Source: JAWOFN01 sp046497505 [NCBI: bacterium] (GTDB lineage Bacteria; Blakebacterota; Blakebacteria; Blakebacterales). From it: 7,048 nucleotides of DNA. The notes under the pieces are model-generated. The model did no database searches and was not told the DNA's origin. It saw only the letters and a program-made list of their open reading frames with translations. The position numbers were made by a program, and so were the translations under genes. The stretch's first letter is position 1, and each line of letters starts with the position of its first letter. This document shows positions 1-6,650 of this stretch, one piece after another. Location of the stretch: the NCBI GenBank assembly GCA_046497505.1, contig JAWOFN010000104.1, forward strand, positions 1 to 7,048, read 5' to 3'.

Positions 1-586
1 CGTCCAGCAGGCGGGTCCGCTTGAGGCGATCCGTATCGAAGGAGTCGGGCAGGACCAGCTCGGTGGGCGCGTACCGCTGCACCTCGTCCGGGACCGCGGA
101 AGGATATACCTCCAGTACCGTGAACTCCCCGGTGCTCACATCCGCCAGGGCGATCCCCCAGGGTCCCTCCTCCTCCGCCGGGGCCGGGACGATCACCATC
201 AGGTAGTTGTTCTCCCGACCTTCCAGGAAGCCCTGGCTCAGCGCTGTGCCGGTGCTCAGCACCTCCACCACCTCGCGTTTCACCAGGCCCTTCGACTCCT
301 TCGGGTCCTCTACCTGCTCACAGACCGCTACCCGGTGGCCCTCCCTCAGAAGCCGAGCGATGTAGGAGTCAGCGGAATGTGCGGGGAAGCCTGCCAGGGG
401 TACCGCATCCTCACCGTCCCCGGCGTTGCGGCTGGTCAGTGCGATGTCCAGCGAGCGGGCAGTGATCTTCGCGTCATCGAAAAAGGTCTCGTAGAAATCC
501 CCCAGCCGGAAGAGGAGGATCTCGTCGGGGTGTTCCGACTTGATCCGGAGGTACTGCTGCATGAGGGGGGTCGAGGCTTTGGCCAC
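1..586 (-). CDS. mutS: DNA mismatch repair protein MutS, N-terminal part (cut by the window edge)
   Basis: MutS recognises base mismatches and small loops and recruits MutL to start mismatch repair. Only the first 195 codons are here; the family is usually about 850-900 residues, so the clamp, lever and ATPase domains lie beyond the left edge. The protein opens with TPLMQQYLRIK, the standard MutS start. It carries the mismatch-reading Phe-x-Glu motif in GDFYETFFDDAK (F31, E33), then PLAGFPAHSADSYIARLL and VAVCEQVEDP of domain I. Residues from about 125 begin the connector domain. The GTG at 586 is chosen because an in-frame TGA at 599-601 forbids a longer reading and the first ATG (562) would remove part of the conserved TPLMQQY opening. 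No convincing Shine-Dalgarno sequence precedes it. It starts 23 bases after the SPOR gene stop, so translational coupling in an operon is likely (inference). Identity is certain; the exact start is less so. Confidence 0.96.
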   Translation of the reverse strand, partial: MAKASTPLMQQYLRIKSEHPDEILLFRLGDFYETFFDDAKITARSLDIALTSRNAGDGEDAVPLAGFPAHSADSYIARLLREGHRVAVCEQVEDPKESKGLVKREVVEVLSTGTALSQGFLEGRENNYLMVIVPAPAEEEGPWGIALADVSTGEFTVLEVYPSAVPDEVQRYAPTELVLPDSFDTDRLKRTRLLD

Positions 587-609
587 GGTCAGTCGTGTTC
601 AGGCTCGGG

Positions 610-1719
610 TCATGGTTTGTGGACGGGTGTGAAGTCGGAGATGTGCCCAGCACTCTTCAGCTGCCTGCCGAAGGCCTCCGCCTCGGTGCGTGTCCCGAAG
701 CGGCCGACCAGCACCACCACGAAGATGTTCCCCTCCACCCGCTTGGTCTCGTGCCACGCTCTGTACCCTCTGCGGGTCAGGTCCATCACGACACGGCTGG
801 CGTTCGCCATGTCGCTGAAAGCACCTGCCTGGATGGTCCACTCCCCCGATGTGTTCCTCCCGCCGCTGAAGACCGGGCTCCCCCCAGCCTGCAGGGAATC
901 GAGACGCGCCTTCACCGCCTCCTCCCGCTGCTGAGTGAGCCAGGTCCGGGCCAGCCTCCCTTCCCAGGCCTTGGGATAGCTGTTCGCCAGGGACTGGTAG
1001 AGGGTGCGGGCCTCCTCGGAGCGGCCCCGTGCCTCCAGGACCTGTGCCTGCAGGCCCATGGCCCGGGGATGGAAGTCCTCCAGGTAGGGGGCCTCGAGGA
1101 CCCTGGATCCGTAGGTCAAGGCGGAATCAGGGTCTCCGAGGCGCATGTGGATCTCCCCGGCGGAGAGAAGGGCCTTCCCCCGTATGTCGGGAGCGGTGGC
1201 GGAGTTCGCCACGTCCTTGATGATGCGCAGTGCCACCCTGAGGCTGTCGCTTCGGTCCGAATAGAGGAAGGTCATCCCCCGCCAGTAGCGGGCAGCCTGT
1301 CCCAGGGCATCGTCGCCCCGGCGCCAGGCGACCTCTCCGAAGCGCTGGCGGGCGGTGATGTAGTATCCCGCAGCGTATCGATATTCGCCGATCGCGAACC
1401 GCGCCCGGTCGGCCCACTCAGAGGAGGGATATCGCCGCGTGATCTCTCCGTAGTATTCCTCGAGTGCCACATCTGCATCCGGCTCCACCTGCCCGCGCCA
1501 GAAGAGCACCTCGGGATTCACCTGTCCCCCCTGGATGAGTCGGTCGAGCACCTCCCGCGCCTGGGCGTACCTCCCCTGGTCATAGAGATGCCGAGCGGTC
1601 TCCAGGCTGACGGAGCCCTGCTGATCCTCTCCCTGGGCCTGCACCGGCCGAAGCGGGGAGGCCAGTGAGAGACCGCACAGGAGGGCGAGAAGGGAAGCTG
1701 TTGGGCGGAGAGACCGCAT
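610..1719 (-). CDS. Exported TPR protein with C-terminal SPOR domain
   Basis: A predicted periplasmic or outer-membrane-associated protein of 369 residues. Residues 1-28 look like a signal peptide: MRSLR, a hydrophobic stretch of Leu/Ala, then VQA before Q29. Residues about 40-265 are helical, TPR-like repeats (for example RHLYDQGRYAQAREVLDRL, and EEYYGEITRRYPSS followed by WADRARFAIGEY), similar in style to the BamD/YbgF/CpoB group. Residues about 293-366 form a SPOR domain beginning EWTIQAGAFSDMANA and ending with VGRFGTRTEAEAFGRQL. SPOR domains bind glycan strands stripped of stem peptides, typically at the division septum. Reading could begin 32 codons earlier at 1815, but that would bury the signal peptide and overlap the upstream gene. 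The ATG at 1719 has a ribosome binding site and lies 10 bases after the upstream stop. Role in cell-wall or envelope organisation is inferred from the domains; no specific function can be named. Confidence 0.9.
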   Translation of the reverse strand: MRSLRPTASLLALLCGLSLASPLRPVQAQGEDQQGSVSLETARHLYDQGRYAQAREVLDRLIQGGQVNPEVLFWRGQVEPDADVALEEYYGEITRRYPSSEWADRARFAIGEYRYAAGYYITARQRFGEVAWRRGDDALGQAARYWRGMTFLYSDRSDSLRVALRIIKDVANSATAPDIRGKALLSAGEIHMRLGDPDSALTYGSRVLEAPYLEDFHPRAMGLQAQVLEARGRSEEARTLYQSLANSYPKAWEGRLARTWLTQQREEAVKARLDSLQAGGSPVFSGGRNTSGEWTIQAGAFSDMANASRVVMDLTRRGYRAWHETKRVEGNIFVVVLVGRFGTRTEAEAFGRQLKSAGHISDFTPVHKP

Positions 1720-1725
1720 GGACGT

Positions 1726-1730
1726 TCCTC
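1726..1730 (-). promoter_or_regulatory. Ribosome binding site of the SPOR-domain gene
   Basis: GAGGA on the minus strand, 6 bases before the ATG at 1719. Its first base is the last base of the TAG stop of the LapB-like gene. The overlap of stop and Shine-Dalgarno supports both the shorter start of the SPOR protein and coupled translation of the two genes. Confidence 0.7.
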
Positions 1731-2893
1731 TAGACTGACGTGTCTTCCTCGCCGAGATAGGGATCCCAGGTGCCGCCGGTATCCAGCCAGCTGGGAGCGG
1801 GCGTTGGGACCCCATCCCCGGAGAGGGGGGGCCGCTCCTTCGGGGAGCCCCTTCGGAGGAGTTTCACCGCGAGGCTCAGGGCCTTCTCCTTCTGGCCGGC
1901 CTGGTGATAGAGCAGGACCAGGGCATGGTCGAGGGCGGCGGGGTCGGGTACCTGGCTGCGCTTCCGCTGCAGCAGGTCGATGGCCGACCGGGTCTCCCCC
2001 TTCCGCTCCAGGAGGTTGGACATGGCCAGGACCGCGTCCGGATTGCTCGGGTTGGACTCGAGATAGCTCGTGTAGATATCGGTCATGCGGCCGAAGTCCC
2101 CCAGCTCGTAGAGGGACTCCTCAAGGCGCTTGAAGACTTCCCCGGCACGGGCGGGTACCTGCTCCACCATCTCCTCCCACCACGTCACCGCATCCTCGGT
2201 CCGGTCCTCGGCGTAGTAGGAGTCACCGATCATCAGGTAGGCCTCGGCACACCCCTCGTCGAATTTCAGGGCCTCCTTCAGGAGGAGACGGGCCTTGTGG
2301 TACTCCTGCCGGCTCAGGAGGTCGCGGGCCTGCTCGACCCGGTAGCGACCAAGACGGTTGCCGTCCACCGAGGGAGCGTCCTGGATCTCCTTGCCGAGTT
2401 CGAAGGCCGAGACCCAGTCTCCCTGTGCCTCGTAGACGTCGAGCAGGCGGAGCCTGGCCCAACGGTCACCCCGGGTCAGACGGTCCAGTTCCTGGAGGGC
2501 CCGTTCGGCGGCACCCAGGCGGCGTGCGGCCATGTAGTCGAGGGCGAGGCTCTTGAGGACCATCCTGTGGGCCGAGGGGGAGAGGTCGGTGCGTATAGTG
2601 ACATCCCGGTGGACCTTGAGGGCACGTTCCAGGTTGCCCCTGCGCCGGAGGATGTCACCCAGCAGGATGTAAGCGTCGATATTGCTGGTATCCACCCGCA
2701 CGGTCTCCACCAGGCGGGTGTAGGCCAGGTCCTCGTTCCCGTCCACCAAGTGGCGGAGGGCCTCGATATAGGAATCACGACCCCGTCCGGTCCGCCGGCT
2801 GCGACTGCGGCGGACCAGCTGCATCAGCAGGAGGCCGGCCAGCAGGACGCCTGCGACGATCAGCAGGTAATCACTCGTACCCATCGCTGCCAC
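1730..2893 (-). CDS. LapB-like TPR membrane protein lacking the rubredoxin cysteines
   Basis: A 387-residue protein with one N-terminal membrane helix (about 9-27), a basic stretch (RRSRSRR) and then TPR repeats from about 41 to 345. This is the architecture of E. coli LapB (YciM, 389 residues), which presents LpxC to the FtsH protease to limit lipopolysaccharide synthesis. Specific matches to LapB as remembered include the segment around DAYILLGDILRRRGNLERAL, the following 'KVHRD', and 'LALDYMAARRLGAAERAL' (E. coli: LGRDYMAAGLYDRAEDMF). The adjacent upstream gene encodes a LapA-domain protein, as in E. coli lapA-lapB. The unusual point is the C-terminus: LapB ends in a metal-binding CxxC...CxxC domain, but this protein has a single cysteine (C215) and none in the tail. 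The start is the GTG at 2893, 4 bases after GAGGAG; an ATG at 2884 is an alternative. It overlaps the LapA-like gene by 23 (or 14) bases. LapB homology is fairly firm; the LpxC-related role is inference. Confidence 0.82.
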   Translation of the reverse strand: MAAMGTSDYLLIVAGVLLAGLLLMQLVRRSRSRRTGRGRDSYIEALRHLVDGNEDLAYTRLVETVRVDTSNIDAYILLGDILRRRGNLERALKVHRDVTIRTDLSPSAHRMVLKSLALDYMAARRLGAAERALQELDRLTRGDRWARLRLLDVYEAQGDWVSAFELGKEIQDAPSVDGNRLGRYRVEQARDLLSRQEYHKARLLLKEALKFDEGCAEAYLMIGDSYYAEDRTEDAVTWWEEMVEQVPARAGEVFKRLEESLYELGDFGRMTDIYTSYLESNPSNPDAVLAMSNLLERKGETRSAIDLLQRKRSQVPDPAALDHALVLLYHQAGQKEKALSLAVKLLRRGSPKERPPLSGDGVPTPAPSWLDTGGTWDPYLGEEDTSV

Positions 2894-3203
2894 CCCGCTC
2901 CTCGTCGGTCTCGAACTCCTCCAGCGGCTGGTTACGGAGGGCCTGGAGCTCGCGGATCTTCTCGTCCCGCTCCCGCTTCACCGACCGGAGTTCCGACCGG
3001 ATCTTCATCTCGTTGACGAATGCCACCAGGAACCAGGTGAGCATGCCCAGGATGAAGGATTCGAAGATCACCAGGATGAGCGGGAGGTCCTGGAAGGTCC
3101 AGAAGTAGAGATCCAGGTCCACCTGCTGTCCCAGGTTCAGCATGGAGAGCCCCAGGAGCACGATGAGGAGTGCCGCGATACCGAGCCATTTCAGCATCCA
3201 CAT
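2871..3203 (-). CDS. LapA-domain (DUF1049) inner-membrane protein
   Basis: A 110-residue protein with the LapA (YciS) layout. One membrane helix spans about residues 4-22 and a short loop (GQQVDLDLYFWTFQDL) follows. A second helix spans about 40-63, and a charged coiled-coil tail (KIRSELRSVKRERDEKIREL) runs from about 67. E. coli LapA has 102 residues and the same topology; it works with LapB in lipopolysaccharide assembly and LpxC turnover. The acidic C-terminus here (EEFETDEERGGSDGYE) overlaps the start of the LapB-like gene, which argues for coupled synthesis of the two partners. The ATG at 3203 follows a purine-rich ribosome binding site. The stop of miaB is 33 bases upstream. The family call rests on topology, the loop sequence and the neighbour; the small size makes sequence-only identification a little less secure than for miaB or rpsA. 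Confidence 0.85.
   Translation of the reverse strand: MWMLKWLGIAALLIVLLGLSMLNLGQQVDLDLYFWTFQDLPLILVIFESFILGMLTWFLVAFVNEMKIRSELRSVKRERDEKIRELQALRNQPLEEFETDEERGGSDGYE
2898..2903 (-). promoter_or_regulatory. Ribosome binding site of the LapB-like gene, inside the LapA-like gene
   Basis: GAGGAG on the minus strand, inside the last codons of the LapA-like gene. It is 4 bases before the GTG at 2893 and 13 before the ATG at 2884. A second purine run, GGGGTGG at 2890-2896, would suit the ATG. The start is therefore uncertain by three codons. Confidence 0.5.
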
Positions 3204-3210
3204 GGGATGG

Positions 3211-3223
3211 TCCCTTCCTCTCC
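3211..3223 (-). promoter_or_regulatory. Ribosome binding site of the LapA-like gene
   Basis: An unbroken purine run, GGAGAGGAAGGGA, ends 7 bases before the ATG at 3203. It lies in the 33-base gap after miaB, which is too short for an obvious separate promoter, so the gene is probably read from the miaB transcript. Confidence 0.65.
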
Positions 3224-3236
3224 GCGGGCTCGCTGC

Positions 3237-4598
3237 TCAGACCAGGCGTCCGCGGAGGGTCCACGAACCGGTTTCCTCCACGACCACAGGGAGCATTCGG
3301 CCCTTCAGGTACTTTTCCGACTCCACGACCACCGTCTTGTTCCCGCGGGTACGCCCGACCCACTGGTCGGGACCCCTGTTCCCCTCTTCGGTGAACAGCA
3401 CCTCGAACTCCCGGCCCAGCATGGCCCGGTTGGACCGGCCGGTCAGCTCGGACTGCAGGGCGAGGACCTCCTCCAGCCTCTGCTGCTTGACCGAAGGCGG
3501 CAGGTCGTCCGCCAGGTCCCGGGCGGCGCGGGTGCCCTCCCGGGGAGAATACTTGAAAAGATAGCCGCCGTCGAAGTCACAAGCCTCCATGAGGCTCAGC
3601 GTCTCCTGGAACTGGGCCTCCGTCTCTCCCGGGAACCCCACGATAATATCGGTCGTGACTGTGACATCGGGCACCCGGCTGCGGATCCGCTCCACGATCT
3701 CCAGGTACCGCTCACGGGTGTAACCCCGATGCATCCGCTCCAGGACCTCGGTGCTCCCGGACTGGACCGGCAGGTGGACCCATTCGCAGACCGCATCGCA
3801 CTCGGCGATGGCGTCGATCTCGTCATCCTGGTAATAGACCGGGTGGGGCGATGTGAACCGGATCCGGGGGATCCCGGTCTCCGCCACCTTCCAGAGGAGG
3901 TTCCCGAAGGAGAGGCCCTCATCCCGATAGGCGTTCACCGTCTGTCCCAGCAGGGTGACCTCCCGCACCCCCTTCCCCACAAGACCCTTCACCTCGGCCA
4001 CCACGTCCTGCCAGCGTCTGCTCCGTTCCCGTCCCCGGGTCATGGGCACCACGCAGAAGGTGCACATCCGGTCACACCCCCGCATGATGGTGACGAAGGC
4101 CTCTACCGCACCTTCCTCCCGGTGGAGGGGAAGCCCCTCGTAGAGCTCCTCCCGGTCGAGCTGGCACAGGGACATCCGCTCCCCATCCGCCAGGTCCAGT
4201 ATCTCAGGCAGGCTGCGATAGGCATCCGGCCCGAGGATGAAGTCGGCGTGCGGTACCTGGTCCAGCAGGTCCTCCCGCAGATGCTGGGCCATGCATCCCA
4301 CGATGCCGATCCTCAGCTCTCGCCCGTCCTTCAGGCCGGCCAGCTGCCCCGTCCTCCCCACGATACGCTGTTCGGCGTTCTCCCGCACCGCGCAGGTGTT
4401 CAGCAGGATGAGATCCGCCTCGTCCGGGTGACCCACCAGACGGCACCCCGCCTCTCTCAGGATGCCTCCGATGAGTTCGGAGTCGTTGACGTTCATCTGA
4501 CAGCCGTAGGTCTCGATATAGACACGAGGGGCCTTCACGGCAGCACGGCTGAGCCCGGGCAGCGGGGAGGTTTCGATGGGCGGCTGGACGGCGGGCAT
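3237..4598 (-). CDS. miaB: tRNA-2-methylthio-N6-dimethylallyladenosine synthase MiaB
   Basis: MiaB is a radical-SAM enzyme that adds a methylthio group to C2 of N6-isopentenyl-A37 in tRNAs reading codons that begin with U, improving decoding fidelity. The 453-residue protein (E. coli 474) has all expected parts. The N-terminal cluster-binding cysteines are C33 in ETYGCQMN, C69 in LNTCAVRENAE and C102 in IVGCMAQ. The radical-SAM CxxxCxxC motif is C175, C179 and C182 in RGCDRMCTFCVVPMTRGRE. The usual blocks LPVQSGST and TDIIVGFPGET follow, and the last 70 or so residues are a TRAM RNA-binding domain (VGRTRGNKTVVV). The ATG at 4598 is preferred over the GTG at 4604 because a weak GGA lies 7 bases before it. 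There is no good Shine-Dalgarno sequence, and a CCTCC (4609-4613) sits where one is expected, so initiation may be weak. It is the first gene after the rpsA hairpin and probably heads a five-gene run ending in mutS. Confidence 0.96.
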   Translation of the reverse strand: MPAVQPPIETSPLPGLSRAAVKAPRVYIETYGCQMNVNDSELIGGILREAGCRLVGHPDEADLILLNTCAVRENAEQRIVGRTGQLAGLKDGRELRIGIVGCMAQHLREDLLDQVPHADFILGPDAYRSLPEILDLADGERMSLCQLDREELYEGLPLHREEGAVEAFVTIMRGCDRMCTFCVVPMTRGRERSRRWQDVVAEVKGLVGKGVREVTLLGQTVNAYRDEGLSFGNLLWKVAETGIPRIRFTSPHPVYYQDDEIDAIAECDAVCEWVHLPVQSGSTEVLERMHRGYTRERYLEIVERIRSRVPDVTVTTDIIVGFPGETEAQFQETLSLMEACDFDGGYLFKYSPREGTRAARDLADDLPPSVKQQRLEEVLALQSELTGRSNRAMLGREFEVLFTEEGNRGPDQWVGRTRGNKTVVVESEKYLKGRMLPVVVEETGSWTLRGRLV

Positions 4599-4634
4599 GA
4601 TCACATCCGGAGGATCGCGTGGTCCACACGGAAC

Positions 4635-4665
4635 GGCCCCGACCCGTCCCGGACGGATCGGGGCC
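4635..4665 (-). terminator. Strong hairpin after rpsA, probable terminator with a poor T-tract
   Basis: A 31-base inverted repeat. Arms of 14 bases pair completely except for one G-U wobble in the minus-strand RNA, around a three-base loop. It lies 36 bases after the rpsA stop. On the minus strand the following bases are GTTCCGTGTGG, so the U-run of a classical intrinsic terminator is missing. It may be a terminator of the GC-rich, U-poor kind, a leaky attenuator, or a 3'-end stabilising structure for rpsA mRNA. The miaB start is only 36 bases beyond it. Confidence 0.65.
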
Positions 4666-4701
4666 CTCCCTCGGTTCAGGTCCCGGGTCGGGGGGAGCGG
4701 G

Positions 4702-6621
4702 TTACTTCTCCTCCTCGGCCTTCCCTTCCTCGGCCTCTTCGGAGGCTGCCTCTTCGGTCTCCTCCTCGGCCTTCCCTTCCTCGGTCTCTTCGGAGGCTGC
4801 CTCTTCGGTCTCCTCCTCCTCTGTCTCCTCGTCCACCTCCGCCATCTTCTCCTTCAGGTCGGCCAATGCCCCGCCGCCCTCGTGGTCGGCGATGGTGGAT
4901 TCGCGGGTCTGGTGCTTACGGAGGAATGCATCCTGCTCGGCCTGGTCATGGCTCTTGAAGTACTCGGTCACGCTGAGCACGATCTTCCTGCCCGACTTGT
5001 CGAACTCGATGACCGTCAGGGGCAGTTGGTCGCCCTCGTCGAAGGCCTCTTCGGGGCTGTTGATGTCTTCCTTGCCGAGGTGCTGGAGGGGCACGAAGCC
5101 CTCCACCTCCTCGGGCAGCTCGACGATGACGCCCTTGTCTATGAGGCGGACGATGGTCCCCTCGGTCTCGGTGCCCGGCTCGTACTTGTCGGACAGCTGG
5201 TCCCACGGGTTCGGCTTCGTCTGCTTGTGGCCCAGGCTGATCCGGCGCTGGTCCTTGTCGATGTTGAGGATGATGACCTCGACATCGTCCCCCTTGTTGA
5301 GCATCTCGGAGGGATGACGGATGCGCTTGGTCCAGGAGAAATCGGAGATGTGGACCAGACCGTCGATACCCGGTTCGATCTCCACGAAGGCCCCGAAGTT
5401 GGTGAGGTTGCGCACCTTCCCGGTGAGCTTGGTGCCCACGGGATAGCGCACCTCCAGGGTCTCCCACGGATCCGGCTCGGTCTGCTTGAGCCCCAGGGAG
5501 ATCTTCTCTTCCTCCTTGTTCACCTTCAGTACCACGACCTCGATCTCGTCGCCGATGTTCACCACCTTCGAGGGGTGGCGGATGTGCTGGGTCCAGCTCA
5601 TCTCACTGATATGCACCAGCCCCTCGATGCCCTCTTCCAGTTCCACGAAGGCACCGTAATCGGTGATGGAGACGACCTTTCCCTGCACCTTGGCGTTGAG
5701 GGGGTAGCGCTCCTCCACACCCTCCCACGGGTAGGGCTGGAGCTGCTTCAGACCCAGGCTGATACGGTCCTTGGCCTCGTTGAAGTCGAGGACCTTGATC
5801 TGGACCACGTCGGTGATGTTGACGACCTCGCTGGGATGGCTGACCCGGCCCCAGGACATGTCGGTGATGTGCAGCAGACCGTCCACACCTCCCAGGTCGA
5901 TGAACGCACCGAAGTCGGTGATGTTCTTCACCACCCCCTCGCGGACCTGTTCCTTGGCGAGGTTCTCGAGGACCTCTTCCCGCATCCGGGCGCGCTCTTC
6001 CTCCAGGACCATCCGGCGGCTCACCACGATGTTGCGTCGGTTCTTGTTGATCTTGATGATCCGGAGGCGGATGTCCTTGCCGATGTACTGGTCGAAGTCA
6101 CGTACCTGGCGGAGAGCGACCTGCGATCCGGGCAGGAAGGCTGAGACCCCCATGAGGTCGACCATCAGGCCGCCCTTGATGCGCCGGCTCGGCGCCCCGA
6201 TGACCACGTCACCGGAATCGTAGGCCTCCTTGATCTTGTGCCAGACCTTCATGAAGTCGGCCTTGGACTTGCTCAGAACGATCTGGCCGTCCTGGTTCTC
6301 GATACTCTCCAGGAAGACGTCGACCTCCTGGCCGACCATGACCTGGTCCATCCCGCCGAACTCCTCCACCGGGATGGATCCTTCGCTCTTGAATCCCACG
6401 TCCACGAGGACATCACGGTCCTCTACACGCAGGACGATCCCTGACACGATCTCCCCCTCGTCGATCTCGGCGAGGGTCTCGTCGTACAGGGCCATCATCT
6501 CATCGTATTCTTCTTCGGAATATTCGGGGGCCTCCAGCTCTTCGATGGAGGGCAGGTCGCCGGTCACTCCCGCGACGGTCTCTTCGGCAGCCTCGGCGGT
6601 CTTGGTCTTGTCGTCGGCCAT
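4702..6621 (-). CDS. rpsA: 30S ribosomal protein S1, six S1 domains with a repetitive acidic tail
   Basis: S1 binds mRNA on the small ribosomal subunit and helps initiation, especially on messages with weak or structured start regions. The 639-residue protein carries six OB-fold S1 domains at about 55-120, 137-203, 224-293, 309-379, 396-466 and 483-552. Domains 3-5 show the typical pattern ITDFGAFIDLGGVDGLLHITDMSW, SHPSEVVN and RISLGLKQ. Domains 1-2, the ribosome-anchoring pair, include VDVGFKSEGSIP and VSAFLPGSQVALR. E. coli S1 has 557 residues; the extra length is an acidic N-terminal leader of about 50 residues and a Glu-rich tail from about 596 with two copies of a 17-residue unit. The start ATG at 6621 has a clear AGGAGG. 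The cmk-rpsA order is the same as in E. coli and many other bacteria. Downstream lies a strong hairpin. Identification is certain; the tail's role is unknown. Confidence 0.98.
   Translation of the reverse strand: MADDKTKTAEAAEETVAGVTGDLPSIEELEAPEYSEEEYDEMMALYDETLAEIDEGEIVSGIVLRVEDRDVLVDVGFKSEGSIPVEEFGGMDQVMVGQEVDVFLESIENQDGQIVLSKSKADFMKVWHKIKEAYDSGDVVIGAPSRRIKGGLMVDLMGVSAFLPGSQVALRQVRDFDQYIGKDIRLRIIKINKNRRNIVVSRRMVLEEERARMREEVLENLAKEQVREGVVKNITDFGAFIDLGGVDGLLHITDMSWGRVSHPSEVVNITDVVQIKVLDFNEAKDRISLGLKQLQPYPWEGVEERYPLNAKVQGKVVSITDYGAFVELEEGIEGLVHISEMSWTQHIRHPSKVVNIGDEIEVVVLKVNKEEEKISLGLKQTEPDPWETLEVRYPVGTKLTGKVRNLTNFGAFVEIEPGIDGLVHISDFSWTKRIRHPSEMLNKGDDVEVIILNIDKDQRRISLGHKQTKPNPWDQLSDKYEPGTETEGTIVRLIDKGVIVELPEEVEGFVPLQHLGKEDINSPEEAFDEGDQLPLTVIEFDKSGRKIVLSVTEYFKSHDQAEQDAFLRKHQTRESTIADHEGGGALADLKEKMAEVDEETEEEETEEAASEETEEGKAEEETEEAASEEAEEGKAEEEK
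4711..4812 (-). repeat. Two-copy 51-bp tandem repeat in the 3' end of rpsA
   Basis: Bases 4711-4761 and 4762-4812 are the same 51-bp unit with a single difference (c at 4734, t at 4785). The unit encodes 17 residues, TEEAASEE(T/A)EEGKAEEE, so the duplication keeps the reading frame. The sole substitution changes Thr to Ala. Such high DNA identity suggests a recent in-frame duplication by slippage or unequal recombination. Confidence 0.95.
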
Positions 6622-6632
6622 GTGTGAGGGGT

Positions 6633-6638
6633 CCTCCT
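6633..6638 (-). promoter_or_regulatory. Ribosome binding site of rpsA
   Basis: AGGAGG on the minus strand, 11 bases before the ATG at 6621. It is the best match to a consensus Shine-Dalgarno sequence in the window and fixes the rpsA start. Confidence 0.75.
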
Positions 6639-6650
6639 GGAACCGCGGAT

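Noticed and set aside
595-1668. Plus-strand open frame opposite the SPOR-domain gene
   Set aside because: Antisense to a gene with a signal peptide, TPR repeats and a clear SPOR domain; no independent start signal or domain.
1720-1815. 32-codon N-terminal extension of the SPOR protein
   Set aside because: It would overlap the LapB-like gene, place a Pro/Arg-rich stretch before a clear signal peptide, and ignore the ribosome binding site just before the ATG at 1719.
1834-1848. Short GC-rich inverted repeat (gctcc / ggagc) near the end of the LapB-like gene
   Set aside because: It lies within coding sequence, has no T-run, and short stems of this kind are expected in GC-rich DNA.
1904-3016. 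Plus-strand open frame opposite the LapB-like and LapA-like genes
   Set aside because: Antisense shadow; its Val/Leu/Gly/His-rich translation mirrors the codon bias of the minus-strand gene.
3207-4958. Long plus-strand open frame (583 codons) opposite miaB and the end of rpsA
   Set aside because: It runs antisense to certain genes and is a product of high GC content. The translation is rich in Pro, Arg, Gly and Ser, with no domain pattern.
5380-5930. Repeated DNA segments of about 25 bases resembling each other inside rpsA
   Set aside because: They encode the same conserved stretch (GAFVE/GAFID) of successive S1 domains and reflect protein-domain duplication, not a separate repeat element.
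4576-6144. Long plus-strand open frame (522 codons) opposite rpsA with repeated DVDDL/GDV-like segments
   Set aside because: The apparent repeats are the reverse image of the repeated S1 domains; rpsA on the minus strand explains the whole stretch.
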